Shown here: positions 47,984 through 55,788 of the stretch, one piece after another
Layout of the letters: the number at the start of each line of letters is the position of its first letter
Numbering within the stretch: position 1 is the first letter of the stretch
NCBI RefSeq assembly: GCF_001639105.2
Contig: NZ_CP015285.1
Coordinates: 1,418,501 to 1,482,500 of the forward strand
DNA length: 64,000 nucleotides
Source: Azospirillum humicireducens
GTDB lineage: Bacteria > Pseudomonadota > Alphaproteobacteria > Azospirillales > Azospirillaceae
Reading direction: 5' to 3'
Position numbers and translations under genes: made by a program
The notes under the pieces: model-generated
The model's database searches: none
What the model was told of the DNA's origin: nothing
The model's input: only the letters and a program-made list of their open reading frames with translations

Positions 47984-48048
47984 TACCTGACAGTTTCACG
48001 ATACATCGGCGCATCAGCGACCAAAGCTCCAGACGATGGTCAGACCAC

Positions 48049-48072
48049 AGCCCCGCTCCGGCGGGGCTTTTT
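48049..48072 (+). terminator. Terminator of tRNA-Cys unit
   Basis: AGCCCCGC-TCCG-GCGGGGCT followed by TTTT. Perfect 8-bp stem, 66 bases after the tRNA. Confidence 0.88.
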
Positions 48073-48152
48073 GCGTTTTGGCCTTGTTTTCGCTGGTGAA
48101 ATGCCCTTTCGCCCTCCTCCAAAAATAATTGCACCTTTCTGTCGGAATTGGC

Positions 48153-48181
48153 TTGGCAGGGCCGAATGGTTCGGCTATACA
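48153..48181 (+). promoter_or_regulatory. Sigma-70 promoter of tRNA-Asn
   Basis: TTGGCA, a 17-base spacer and TATACA, 44 bases before the tRNA-Asn gene. Confidence 0.75.
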
Positions 48182-48225
48182 CCCGCCACGCCAACAACGG
48201 CGGCTGCCGAAAGGCCGGTCACCGA

Positions 48226-48301
48226 TCCCGGTTAGCTCAGTTGGTAGAGCAGCGGACTGTTAATCCGCTTGTCGCTGGTTCGAGTCCAGCACCGGGAGCC
48301 A
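48226..48301 (+). tRNA. tRNA-Asn (GTT)
   Basis: 76 bases including CCA. Acceptor stem TCCCGGT pairs with ACCGGGA, D arm TAGCTCAGTTGGTAGAGCA, anticodon GTT at 48259-48261 in CTGTTAAT, T arm CTGGTTCGAGTCCAG. Confidence 0.96.
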
Positions 48302-48307
48302 GATCGA

Positions 48308-48342
48308 AAAGGCCGGATGCCCAGCGCATCCGGCCTTTTTTC
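48308..48342 (+). terminator. Terminator of tRNA-Asn
   Basis: AAAGGCCGGATGC / GCATCCGGCCTTT, a 13-bp stem with a five-base loop, followed by a T-tract. It starts six bases after the tRNA end. Confidence 0.9.
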
Positions 48343-48565
48343 TTTACCGGCTATTGGTGCTTGACTGTGGCCCTTCAGCACCCGAATTCGGTTTAAAGCG
48401 GCCGGGCTAGGTCCGACGGCTGTCCGCTCTACTCAGAACTAGACCCAAAAGACGATCCAGACTTGCCGGAAGCGAAATGCCGCGCAACGCCGCACGGCGT
48501 TAGACTTGGAAACAATTCCGGACCTAAGTCGTGGGCCGGGCGTCTCCAGACGATGGAGGTTCGCC

Positions 48566-48820
48566 GTGCTTCTGCCATTCCAGTCCGAACGCTTCCGCAC
48601 CGCACCGCCGGTCGACGGACCCGGCCATCGGCGGTCCCCCGCCACCGGCGACCAACCGGTCCGGACCACCGATTGCGTCACTGCCATCCTGCTGTTCGTC
48701 GCGGCAGTGCTGCTGGCCCTTCTGGCCTTCAGCGGCGATTGGCACGGAACGGCGACCGACAGCAGGCCGCAGGCCTACGAGAACACGCCGGTCCTGGTCA
48801 TCCCGCCCCATCCAAGGTGA
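48566..48820 (+). CDS. Hypothetical small membrane protein
   Basis: 84-aa protein with one clear membrane span (VTAILLFVAAVLLALLAF, about residues 37-55) after a polar N-terminal part and a short polar tail (YENTPVLVIPPHPR). GTG 48566 has an ideal GGAGG six bases upstream, which argues strongly for this start over an ATG 20 codons earlier. It is convergent with the Cys-rich gene at 48829, eight bases apart. No family recognised. Confidence 0.6.
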   Translation: MLLPFQSERFRTAPPVDGPGHRRSPATGDQPVRTTDCVTAILLFVAAVLLALLAFSGDWHGTATDSRPQAYENTPVLVIPPHPR

Positions 48821-48828
48821 CGCTCGGG

Positions 48829-49068
48829 CTATTCGACCAGATCGTCGTAGATGGTCCCGTCGGGATCGGAGGAATCGGCGCCGGCTGCGACGGCGACCCG
48901 TTTCCACTCCCCGCACCAGTCGGTGGACAGGGTGATGGGGAAATCGCCTTCGGGGCTCCGCGGGGTCACCACCGGCGGATAGCGCCGGCAGGTCCCCTTC
49001 GGCCCGCGCTGGCGGAGCCCCTGCCCCTCCCAGAAGCGGCAGGTGTAGCAGGTGTCGAGTCGCTTCAT
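48829..49068 (-). CDS. Small Cys-rich protein, probable metal-binding
   Basis: 79-aa protein with CYTCRFWEG near the start, GTCRRYPPV in the middle and DWCGEWK further on: a CxxC pair plus two single Cys, each followed by aromatic or basic residues. This C-x2-C-x(n)-C-R-x-P...W-C-G-E pattern recurs in short bacterial and phage proteins of unknown role and would fit a zinc site. The start at 49068 begins MKRLDTCYTC. It lies between two other small orphan genes. Confidence 0.68.
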   Translation of the reverse strand: MKRLDTCYTCRFWEGQGLRQRGPKGTCRRYPPVVTPRSPEGDFPITLSTDWCGEWKRVAVAAGADSSDPDGTIYDDLVE

Positions 49069-49132
49069 CGCGGACCGGTCTCCTTCTCATGGCTGCCCGC
49101 CCCTGTCGTCGCACTCGCCGCAATCCCTCCCC

Positions 49133-49312
49133 TCAGCCGATGGAGGGCGGCTTTCCCGGCCGGAGCGTGTTGGCGCACCTGGCGTAATACGCCTTGATGT
49201 CCGCGTCCAGGACGCTTCGGCGGCGTCCCTCCTCCGACTCGTCCGGCGCGTCGCTCAGACGCTGGAACTCCTGCACCGCCCGTTCCAGGTCCTGATCGCT
49301 GTCGATGGGCAT
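49133..49312 (-). CDS. Hypothetical 59-aa protein
   Basis: Short acidic helical protein (DSDQDLERAVQEFQRLSDAPDESEEGRRRSVLDADIKAYY) with a small basic end. ATG 49312 has AAAGG seven bases upstream; the longer frame adds 40 residues without support. It is divergent from the HtrA-like gene and in the same direction as the Cys-rich gene. No family recognised. Confidence 0.6.
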   Translation of the reverse strand: MPIDSDQDLERAVQEFQRLSDAPDESEEGRRRSVLDADIKAYYARCANTLRPGKPPSIG

Positions 49313-49528
49313 CGTATCGCCTTTCCGTATGGTTTTCGCATCGCATAGGACAACAGCTGGTGGCTCCGGTATGTTTCCGCGCCTTCTGCCGGGCTCAAGA
49401 CGAATGACGGCTTGATGAGTGGCGACTCGCACGCAATGTCATGACAGTGTCACCCGAGTCGCGACGGACAGGGCCGCGCGACGGCGGGGGTGCCTTCTGG
49501 CCCTGCCATTGCGCGGGAGTGCGGCGTC

Positions 49529-50545
49529 ATGCGGGTCGCTTCAACATTGGTCGCGCCGCGCTGGGCGGCCGGCTTCCTCTTTCTTGCCGTCGCGCTGGCC
49601 TTCGGCCCGGCCCCGGCGGCCGAGCCGGAGCAGCTGGACCCGGAGCGCGTCGTCCGTTCCGTCGTCGGCATCCGCGCGGTCGTGCCGCCCGACAGCCAGA
49701 GCGCCCGCAGCCTGGGAACGGAGCGCGAAGGCAGCGGTGTCGTCATCGATGGCTCCGGTTTGATCCTGACCATCGGCTACACGGTGATGGAGGCCTCGCA
49801 GATCCAGGTCACCGCAGCCGACGGGCGCAGCTATCCCGCCAACATGATCGCCTACGATCCCGTCAGCGGCTTCGGCCTGCTGCGGGCCGAGCTGGGATTC
49901 CAGGCACCCTGGCTGCGGCTGGCCGATTCGTCGGCGGTGAAGGAAGGCGACACGCTACTGGCGCTGAGTGGCGGCGACGGCCGCGGTGCCGCCGCCGTGA
50001 AACTGGTCAGCAAGCGGGAGTTCGCCGGCTATTGGGAATATCTGCTGGACGAGGCTCTGTTCACCTTCCCGCCGATCCGCGCGTTCAACGGCGCCGCCCT
50101 GGTGAACCGCGAAGGCCGGCTGGTCGGCATCGGGTCGCTGCTGGTGATGGAGGCGATGGAGGGACGCGGCCTTCCCGGCAACATGTTCGTCCCCATCTCG
50201 GCCCTGGAACCGATCCTGGCCGACCTGCTCGCCTACGGGCAGCGGCAGGAGCCGGCGCGACCCTGGCTTGGCGTCACTCTGCGGGAGGAGATGGGCCGGC
50301 TGATGGTGGAGAAGGTATCGCCGCGCAGCCCGGCCGAATCGGCAGGATTGCGCCCAGGCGATTGGATCGTCGGAGTCGGCGGTCAGCGTTTCGCCGGACT
50401 GGCCGACTTCTACCGCAAGCTCTGGGGCCTGGGGCCGGCGGGGGTGGTCGTCCCGCTGGACGTGATGCGCGGCGCCACCCTGACGCCGGTGCCGGTGCCG
50501 TCGGCCGACCGCGTGCGGTTCCTGCGGCTGAACCCGACGCTGTGA
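49529..50545 (+). CDS. HtrA/DegP-like protein with PDZ domain, catalytic triad lost
   Basis: 338-aa exported protein: signal peptide (residues 10-31), trypsin-like domain (45-225), one PDZ domain (about 240-320, LGVTLREEMGRLMVEKVSPRSPAESAGLRPGDWIVGVGG). Alignment by eye to HtrA places GSGVVIDGSGLILT in register, but the triad positions are changed: His to Tyr84 (TIGYTV for TNNHVI), Asp to Gly114 (DPVSGFGLL for DPKTDLALL) and Ser to Asn187 (AFNGAAL for GNSGGPL). The fold and peptide-binding PDZ seem kept, so it is probably a non-proteolytic periplasmic chaperone or regulator. ATG 49529 has GGGAG eight bases upstream. A Nudix gene follows after 84 bases. Confidence 0.85.
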   Translation: MRVASTLVAPRWAAGFLFLAVALAFGPAPAAEPEQLDPERVVRSVVGIRAVVPPDSQSARSLGTEREGSGVVIDGSGLILTIGYTVMEASQIQVTAADGRSYPANMIAYDPVSGFGLLRAELGFQAPWLRLADSSAVKEGDTLLALSGGDGRGAAAVKLVSKREFAGYWEYLLDEALFTFPPIRAFNGAALVNREGRLVGIGSLLVMEAMEGRGLPGNMFVPISALEPILADLLAYGQRQEPARPWLGVTLREEMGRLMVEKVSPRSPAESAGLRPGDWIVGVGGQRFAGLADFYRKLWGLGPAGVVVPLDVMRGATLTPVPVPSADRVRFLRLNPTL

Positions 50546-50629
50546 CGGCCACTCCCGGCCGCGCACTTGTCGGCGCCCTCCATGCGGTGCACCCTGCCGG
50601 CATCAGCCAGCCATGGGACCGCGCCGACC

Positions 50630-51238
50630 ATGAATCACCCCGATATCGAAATCCTCGACAGGAAGACGCCTTACAAGGGCTTTCTCACCATCGACGTCTA
50701 CCGCCTGCGCCACAAGAAGTTCGACGGGACATGGACCGACGTGCTGCCGCCGCGCGAGGTCTGCGACCGTGGCGAGGCCGTGGGCGTCCTGCTGTACGAC
50801 CCGGACCGCGACACCGTCGTGATGATCGAGCAGTTCCGCGTCGGCTCCGCCGCGGCGGGCGGCCCAGCCTGGATGACCGAGATCGTCGCCGGCATGGTCG
50901 GCGACGGCGAGACGCCGGAAGAGGTGGCACGCCGCGAATCGCTGGAGGAGGCCGGCTGCGAAATCCGGGAGATCGAGCGGATCTGTGACTATTACGTCAG
51001 CCCCGGCGCCTTCACCGAACTGGTCACCGTCTTCTGCGGCCGGGTCGACAGCCGCAATCTCGCTGCAACCGGCGGGCTGGAGGAGGAGCATGAGGACATC
51101 CGCATCATGACCCTGCCCGCGGATGAGGCGATCCGCATGATGGACGAGAACCGGCTGCGCAACTCCGTCGCCATCATCGCCATCGGCTGGTTGGCCCGCC
51201 ACCGCGATTCGCTGCGCGAACGCTGGCTGGAATCCTGA
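50630..51238 (+). CDS. Nudix hydrolase, ADP-ribose pyrophosphatase type
   Basis: 202-aa Nudix protein of the NudF/ADP-ribose diphosphatase group. The Nudix box reads GMVGDGETPEEVARRESLEEAGCEI, matching GX5EX7REUXEEXGU; the flanking MIEQFRVGSAA and YVSPGAFTELVTVFCGRVD (with SPG) are typical of ADP-ribose pyrophosphatases. It would split ADP-ribose to AMP and ribose-5-phosphate. The ATG at 50630 fits the conserved start MNHPDIEILDRKTPYKGF. It is a lone gene or second in a unit with the HtrA-like gene. Confidence 0.9.
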   Translation: MNHPDIEILDRKTPYKGFLTIDVYRLRHKKFDGTWTDVLPPREVCDRGEAVGVLLYDPDRDTVVMIEQFRVGSAAAGGPAWMTEIVAGMVGDGETPEEVARRESLEEAGCEIREIERICDYYVSPGAFTELVTVFCGRVDSRNLAATGGLEEEHEDIRIMTLPADEAIRMMDENRLRNSVAIIAIGWLARHRDSLRERWLES

Positions 51239-51363
51239 AACCGCTCAAGTTTTCACATTCTACATCCGTTCAATGCAGCATTTCACACCGCTACCTTGAA
51301 TCCGCGGGCCGCAGCCCTGATAGTATCGGCTGCAATCCACATCTGACCTTGGGAGTACCCGCC

Positions 51364-52365
51364 TTGGATATCCGCAACGGCTTCATCGGCGCCATCGGCA
51401 ATACGCCGCTGATTCGCCTGGATGGCCCATCGAAGGCGACGGGCTGCGAGATCCTGGGCAAGGCGGAGTTCCTGAATCCGGGTGGATCGGTGAAGGACCG
51501 CGCCGCGCTCGCCATCGTCCGCGATGCCGAACAGCGTGGTCTGCTGCGCCCCGGCGGCACCATCGTCGAGGGCACTGCGGGCAACACCGGCATCGGCCTG
51601 GCCCTTGTCGGCAACGCGCTGGGCTATCGCACCGTCATCGTGATGCCGGAGACGCAGAGCCAGGAAAAGAAGGACATGCTGCGGCTGATCGGCGCCGACC
51701 TGCGCCTGGTTCCGGCAGTCCCCTATTCCAACCCCGACAATTACGTCCGCTATTCCGGCCGGCTGGCCGAGGAACTGGCGAAGACCGAACCGAATGGCGT
51801 CGTCTGGGCCAACCAGTTCGACAACACCGCCAACCGCGAAGGCCACCGCACCACCACCGGCCCGGAGATCTGGGAGCAGACCGGCGGCCGGATCGACGCC
51901 TTCACCTGCGCGGTGGGCAGCGGCGGCACGCTGGCCGGCATCGCACTGGCACTGAAGGAGCGGAACCCGAACATCCGCATCACGCTGGCCGACCCGATGG
52001 GTGCCGCCCTGTTCAGCTACTACACCAAGGGCGAGCTGAAGTCGGAAGGCAGTTCCATCACGGAAGGCATCGGCCAGGGCCGCATCACCGCCAACCTGGA
52101 AGACGCACCGATCGACGACGCGGTGCAGATCCCCGATGAAGAGGCGCTGCCGATCGTCTTCGACCTGATCAAGACCCAGGGGCTGGTGCTGGGTGGATCG
52201 TCGGGCATCAACATCGCCGCGGCGATGCGGGTGGCGCGAGACCTCGGCCCCGGACACACCGTGGTGACCATCCTGTGCGACGGGGGTCAGCGTTACCAAT
52301 CGAAGCTCTTCAATCCGGACTTCCTCCGTGAGAAGAATCTTCCGGTGCCAGACTGGCTGGCCTGA
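51364..52365 (+). CDS. cysK: Cysteine synthase family protein (O-acetylserine sulfhydrylase-like)
   Basis: Fold type II PLP enzyme making cysteine from O-acetylserine and sulfide, 333 aa. The Schiff-base lysine is Lys44 (NPGGSVKDRAA), the substrate loop reads EGTAGNTGIGLA and the phosphate-binding loop is VGSGGTLAG. The EGTAGNTG form and about 330-residue length mark the subgroup common in alphaproteobacteria. No ATG is available; TTG at 51364 has GGGAG eight bases upstream. It is followed 28 bases later by the alanyl-tRNA editing gene and then a sulfurtransferase gene. Confidence 0.9.
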   Translation: MDIRNGFIGAIGNTPLIRLDGPSKATGCEILGKAEFLNPGGSVKDRAALAIVRDAEQRGLLRPGGTIVEGTAGNTGIGLALVGNALGYRTVIVMPETQSQEKKDMLRLIGADLRLVPAVPYSNPDNYVRYSGRLAEELAKTEPNGVVWANQFDNTANREGHRTTTGPEIWEQTGGRIDAFTCAVGSGGTLAGIALALKERNPNIRITLADPMGAALFSYYTKGELKSEGSSITEGIGQGRITANLEDAPIDDAVQIPDEEALPIVFDLIKTQGLVLGGSSGINIAAAMRVARDLGPGHTVVTILCDGGQRYQSKLFNPDFLREKNLPVPDWLA

Positions 52366-52393
52366 TTCTTTCCAAGGGAGCCCCAGGGGAGAC

Positions 52394-53101
52394 ATGGACG
52401 CGCTTTTCCGCGAGGACGCCTACGCCCGCAGCTGCGTCGCCACCGTCACGGCGGTGGATGAGCGCGGCATCCGGCTCGACCGCACCGTCTTCTACCCGAC
52501 CGGCGGCGGCCAGCCGGGCGACAGCGGAACCCTGCGCTTCGACGGGCTGGAAGTCCGCATCCGGGACACGGTGAAGGGCGATGGCGGCCCCGACGACGTC
52601 ATCCATGTGCCGGAGGACGGACAGGAGCTGCCTGCCACCGGCACAGCTGTGGAGGCGGTGATCGATTGGGACCGCCGTTACCGCCACATGCGGATGCACA
52701 CTGCGTTGCACCTGCTGTGCGCGGTCGTTCCTGGGTCGGTCACCGGCGGTCAGATCGGTGCGGACAAGAGCCGGCTCGATTTCAACGTCCCGGCCGAATC
52801 GCTGGACAAGGACGCCATCGCCGAGGCGGTGAACAGGCTGATCGCCGCCGACACGCCCGTCGGCACCCAATGGATCACCGACGAGGAAATGGCGGCGAAG
52901 CCGGAACTGGTGCGGACCATGTCGGTGAAGCCGCCGACCGGCAGCGGCCGGGTGCGCCTGCTGAGCGTGGAGGGCGTCGATCTGCAGCCTTGCGGGGGCA
53001 CCCATGTCGCCCATACCGGCGAGATCGGCGGAATCGAGGTGACGAAGATCGAAAACAAGGGCAAGCAGAACCGGCGCGTCATCATCGCGCTGAAGGACTG
53101 A
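52394..53101 (+). CDS. Alanyl-tRNA editing protein (AlaX-M type)
   Basis: 235-aa free-standing editing domain that hydrolyses Ser-tRNA(Ala) and related mischarged tRNA. Zinc ligands are HTALH (His102, His106) and CGGTH near residue 200. The N-terminal [15 protein letters not shown] is the AlaRS-type editing entry, making this the medium (AlaX-M) form. ATG 52394 has AGGGGAG six bases before it. Placement between cysK and sseA may relate to clearing amino-acid mischarging when serine or cysteine pools change; that is inference. Confidence 0.92.
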   Translation: MDALFREDAYARSCVATVTAVDERGIRLDRTVFYPTGGGQPGDSGTLRFDGLEVRIRDTVKGDGGPDDVIHVPEDGQELPATGTAVEAVIDWDRRYRHMRMHTALHLLCAVVPGSVTGGQIGADKSRLDFNVPAESLDKDAIAEAVNRLIAADTPVGTQWITDEEMAAKPELVRTMSVKPPTGSGRVRLLSVEGVDLQPCGGTHVAHTGEIGGIEVTKIENKGKQNRRVIIALKD

Positions 53102-53135
53102 TCCCATTCACCGAGCCCACTCAAGGACCCGCAGC

Positions 53136-54038
53136 ATGAGCGACAGCACCGTTGATCCGCTGACCGGCCCCGTCGTCTCAACCGACTGGCTCGCCCGAAA
53201 TCTCGGCCGGCCTGGGCTGAAGCTGCTCGACGGATCCTGGCACATGCCAGCCTTGAAGCGCGACATCCGGGCCGAGTTCGCGGCCGCCCATATTCCCGGC
53301 GCACGCCTGTGCGACGTCGACGAGGTGGCGGCGCCGGACACCCATCCATTGCCGCACATGGCCCCGGATGAGGCGACCTTCGCCGCGAAGATCGGCGCGT
53401 TGGGCATCGGCGACGGTGACACGGTGGTGGTGTACGACACCGCCGGCATGGCGACCGCCGCGGCGCGCGTCTGGTGGCTGTTCCGTCTGTTCGGCTTCGA
53501 CCGGGTGGCGGTTCTGGACGGCGGGATGCCGAAATGGCTGACGGAAGGACGCACGACCGAGTCGGGCGAACCCGCTCCGGCCGAACCGGCGGTCTTCACC
53601 GCGCGCAAACGTCCGGAGCTGATCCGCAGCGCCGATCAGGTGCTCGCCAACATCGACGCGAAGGCCGATCAGGTCACCGACGCCCGCGCCCAGCCGCGAT
53701 TCGAAGGCGCGGTGGGGGAGCCCTGGCCGGGCCGGCGCAGTGGCCGGATTCCAGGCAGCTTCAATCTTCCCCACACCGACCTGATCGACGCGGAAGCCAA
53801 GACCCTGCTGCCGCCGGACGCCATCGCCGCCAAGGCGCGAGCCGCCGGGCTGGACCTCGACCGGCCGGTGGTCGCCTCCTGCGGCAGCGGCATCACCGCC
53901 TGCGTCATCGCGCTGGGCCTCGCCACAGCCGGCAAACCGGACGTGGCGATCTATGACGGCTCCTGGGCCGAATGGGGCCTGCGGGAGGATCTGCCGCTGG
54001 AAACCGGACCGCGCGAAGCAGAAACGCGGCAGCCGTGA
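53136..54038 (+). CDS. sseA: 3-mercaptopyruvate sulfurtransferase (two-domain rhodanese)
   Basis: 300-aa tandem rhodanese. The N-terminal inactive domain has DGSWHMP and [17 protein letters not shown]; the C-terminal domain has the catalytic CGSGITA loop with Cys249, which matches mercaptopyruvate sulfurtransferases (CG(S/T)G(V/I)T) rather than thiosulfate rhodaneses. It transfers sulfur from 3-mercaptopyruvate, linking to cysteine breakdown. It sits 34 bases behind alaX, and its stop overlaps the GTG start of a GNAT gene (GTGA). Confidence 0.92.
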   Translation: MSDSTVDPLTGPVVSTDWLARNLGRPGLKLLDGSWHMPALKRDIRAEFAAAHIPGARLCDVDEVAAPDTHPLPHMAPDEATFAAKIGALGIGDGDTVVVYDTAGMATAAARVWWLFRLFGFDRVAVLDGGMPKWLTEGRTTESGEPAPAEPAVFTARKRPELIRSADQVLANIDAKADQVTDARAQPRFEGAVGEPWPGRRSGRIPGSFNLPHTDLIDAEAKTLLPPDAIAAKARAAGLDLDRPVVASCGSGITACVIALGLATAGKPDVAIYDGSWAEWGLREDLPLETGPREAETRQP

Positions 54039-54469
54039 CCAATTCCGTCACCGTCCGACCATGCCGCGCGGAAGACCGCGACGCCGTCGTGGCGCTGTGG
54101 ACCGACTGCGGACTGGTGGTGCCGTGGAACGATCCGGCGGCTGATTTTGCACTGGCACTGTCGAAGCTGAATTCGACGGTCCTCGCTCTTTGTCTCGACG
54201 ACCGGATCGTCGCGACGGCCATGGTTGGCCAGGATGGACACCGCGGGTGGATCTATTACCTCGCGGTCGCCCCCGCCCATCAGGGTGAGGGCCTGGGCCG
54301 CCGCATGCTCGCAGAAGCCGAAGGCTGGCTGTCGGCCACCGGGATGCCGAAGGTTCAACTTCTGGTCAGAAGCACCAATGAACGGGTGCTGGCATTCTAC
54401 GAGCACCTCGGCTACGCCAAACCACCCTCGACGTTGATGCAAAAATGGCTGACCAACCCTTCTCCCTGA
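54035..54469 (+). CDS. GNAT family N-acetyltransferase (YpeA-like)
   Basis: 144-aa single GNAT domain. Acetyl-CoA pyrophosphate loop is [19 protein letters not shown], with RGWIYYLAV before it and [21 protein letters not shown] after it; [13 protein letters not shown] near the start matches the YpeA group. GTG 54035 overlaps the sseA stop, so it belongs to the cysK / alaX / sseA unit. The acceptor substrate is unknown. Its end overlaps the next GNAT gene by 25 bases. Confidence 0.87.
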   Translation: MTNSVTVRPCRAEDRDAVVALWTDCGLVVPWNDPAADFALALSKLNSTVLALCLDDRIVATAMVGQDGHRGWIYYLAVAPAHQGEGLGRRMLAEAEGWLSATGMPKVQLLVRSTNERVLAFYEHLGYAKPPSTLMQKWLTNPSP

Positions 54470-55062
54470 CCCGCCCCGACCTTCCCGCCGCCAGCCGGCC
54501 GGGCCATCTGCCGGTGATCGTCTCCTATCTTCAGATGACGGCCCCGCCGGCCCGTGAGCCGGTGCGCCAGCCGAAAGGCAACCTGTCGCTGCTGCGGGCG
54601 AATCCGCCGACCTGGTCCTTCTACCGCTATCTCTACGACACGGTGGGCGAGCCCTGGCTGTGGCACGAACGCCGCCGCATGCCGCGCAAGGAGCTGGAGC
54701 GCTCGATACTCGACCCGCTGGTGGAGGTCTGGGTGCTCTATGTCGACGGCACGCCCGCCGGCTTCGCCGAACTGGACCGGCGGACGAGCGAAACCGATCT
54801 GGCCTATTTCGGCCTGATCCCCGACTTCATCGGCCACAAGCTCGGCCCTTGGCTGCTCGACACCGCCATCCGCAAGGCATGGGAAGGCGGTGCATCGAGG
54901 CTCGTCGTGAACACATGCACCTTCGACCACCCGAAAGCACTGCCGCTCTACCAGAGCATGGGCTTCGTCCCCACCCGGCACGTCGCCCGCGAGGTGCGCG
55001 ACCCGCGTCTGGACGGCATCCTGCCGCGCAGCGCCGGGGAGCATGTGCCGCTGGCAGGATGA
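54445..55062 (+). CDS. GNAT family N-acetyltransferase
   Basis: 205-aa GNAT protein. The core has WVLYVDGTPAGFAELDRR, LAYFGLIPDFIGHKLGPWLLDTAIRKAWEGG (acetyl-CoA loop variant) and HPKALPLYQSMGFVP. The N-terminal 60 residues (VIVSYLQMTAPPAREPVRQPKGNLSLLRANPP) contain the segment typical of the alphaproteobacterial group of this length. It overlaps the preceding GNAT gene by 25 bases in another frame. Substrate unknown. Confidence 0.87.
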   Translation: MADQPFSLTRPDLPAASRPGHLPVIVSYLQMTAPPAREPVRQPKGNLSLLRANPPTWSFYRYLYDTVGEPWLWHERRRMPRKELERSILDPLVEVWVLYVDGTPAGFAELDRRTSETDLAYFGLIPDFIGHKLGPWLLDTAIRKAWEGGASRLVVNTCTFDHPKALPLYQSMGFVPTRHVAREVRDPRLDGILPRSAGEHVPLAG

Positions 55063-55079
55063 GGCTGAAGCGGCGTTTG

Positions 55080-55182
55080 CCCCCTCCCCAATTCTCCCCC
55101 GCCTGTCGGCGGGAGAGGGAGCAGGCCCTCGCATTGCCAACATTCCCTCTCCCGCTTGAAGCGGGGGAGGAAGGGGCCTGCC
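55080..55182. repeat. Double-hairpin intergenic repeat
   Basis: Two GC-rich hairpins in tandem: TCTCCC(C)CGCC / GGCGGGAGA (55093-55116) and CCTCTCCCGCTT / AGCGGGGGAGG (55146-55170); the second is enclosed by GCAGGCCC (55121-55128) and GGGCCTGC (55174-55181). It follows the second GNAT gene. Composition resembles the palindrome at 6089-6159 in using C-rich arms, but arms differ. A dispersed repeat is likely; copy number cannot be judged from one window. Confidence 0.65.
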
Positions 55183-55311
55183 ACACCACACCCCCTTGAC
55201 CACCCAGTCCACCCCGCCCCATCTACCGCGGGATGCCGGAACTCGGTCGTGGGCCGGCGTGTTTCTTCGGGCGAGGCGGAAGCTCCGCCGTGACGAACGG
55301 GAGATGAGGCC

Positions 55312-55557
55312 TTGGTGGGCTGGATCATTCGGACGCTGGTGCTGTGCTTCGTCGTCGGCTTCGTGCTGTCGTTTCTGAACATCAACCCGGCCAACATCCT
55401 GACCAACAGCTGGCAGACGGTTCAGGATATCGCAGCATTGTTGGTCGAAGCAGGCGGCTGGGCCTTGCCCTATATCCTGATCGGCGCCGTGGTGGTGGTG
55501 CCGCTGTCGCTGCTTGGGCTGATCCTGCGCTGGAACCGCTCCCGTCCGCCATCCTGA
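55312..55557 (+). CDS. Small two-span membrane protein (DUF6460-like)
   Basis: 81-aa protein with two membrane segments (residues 5-24, IRTLVLCFVVGFVLSFLNI, and 47-72, WALPYILIGAVVVVPLSLLGLIL), a conserved NPANILTN linker and a basic end. The layout matches the small DUF6460-type proteins of Rhodospirillales. Start is TTG 55312 (GGGAG eight bases upstream) or the adjacent GTG 55315. Stands alone; role unknown. Confidence 0.7.
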   Translation: MVGWIIRTLVLCFVVGFVLSFLNINPANILTNSWQTVQDIAALLVEAGGWALPYILIGAVVVVPLSLLGLILRWNRSRPPS

Positions 55558-55576
55558 CTCCAGCTTGAGCGCGGAC

Positions 55577-55635
55577 AAAAAAACAGGAGGCACCGGAACC
55601 GGAGCCTCCTGTGAAACAGGGAGGGTTAGAGACAG
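55577..55635 (-). ncRNA. sRNA-A, FNR-box-driven small RNA with anti-Shine-Dalgarno 5' end
   Basis: Predicted about 59-nt RNA. Read on the minus strand, it starts near 55635 and carries TGTCTCTAACCCTCCCTG in its first 20 bases, unpaired, then a terminator hairpin ACAGGAGGC / GCCTCCTGT (55583-55591, 55604-55612, extended by CCGG-AA-CCGG) followed by seven U. The 5' segment is shared with sRNA-B and sRNA-C, whereas the hairpin differs. The FNR-like box TTGATGCATGTCAA at 55669-55682 is centred at about -41. The CCCUCCC core can pair with GGGAGG ribosome-binding sites. No ORF. Evidence is conservation among the three copies; expression has not been shown. Confidence 0.72.
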
Positions 55636-55640
55636 CCACA

Positions 55641-55682
55641 GGTTTACGCCCTCGCCCGGCCTGCCGCGTTGATGCATGTCAA
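55641..55682 (-). promoter_or_regulatory. FNR/FixK-type promoter of sRNA-A
   Basis: Box TTGATGCATGTCAA (55669-55682), 9/10 match to TTGATNNNNATCAA, with a -10-like TAAACC at 55641-55646. Centre is about 41 bases upstream of the predicted start. Weakest of the three. Confidence 0.6.
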
Positions 55683-55717
55683 CGGAGCGGCACTTTTGGG
55701 CGACAGTCCTCGCCGCA

Positions 55718-55782
55718 AAGAAAAACCGGAGACATCCATGCGGATGCTCCGGTCCAGTGATACAGGGAGGGTTAGAGACAAG
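55718..55782 (-). ncRNA. sRNA-B, FNR-box-driven small RNA, tandem with sRNA-A
   Basis: Predicted about 65-nt RNA starting near 55782 with CTTGTCTCTAACCCTCCCTG, the same 20 bases as sRNA-C. Terminator hairpin ACCGGAG...CTCCGGT (55725-55731, 55747-55753) with an inner CATCC/GGATG stem, then TTTTTCTTT. The perfect FNR box TTGATNNNNATCAA lies at 55816-55829, centred at -41.5 from the predicted start, with GATAAG at the -10. The locus is directly downstream of hisC2 (stop 55877) on the same strand; the box lies past the hisC2 stop, so it can serve only the sRNA. Confidence 0.78.
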
Positions 55783-55788
55783 ACGGAC

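Noticed and set aside
47722..48235. Several 60-135 codon frames over the tRNA genes
   Set aside because: They run through tRNA-Cys and tRNA-Asn and their terminators.
49450..49773. 107-codon minus-strand frame overlapping the HtrA-like gene start
   Set aside because: No ribosome-binding site or domain, and it conflicts with the well supported signal peptide of the HtrA-like gene.
55612..55782. Direct repeat of CAGGGAGGGTTAGAGACA, possibly a CRISPR or transposon end
   Set aside because: Only two copies here and one inverted copy at 63.6 kb; each has a hairpin, U-tract and FNR box in fixed order, which fits three sRNA genes and not an array or element end.
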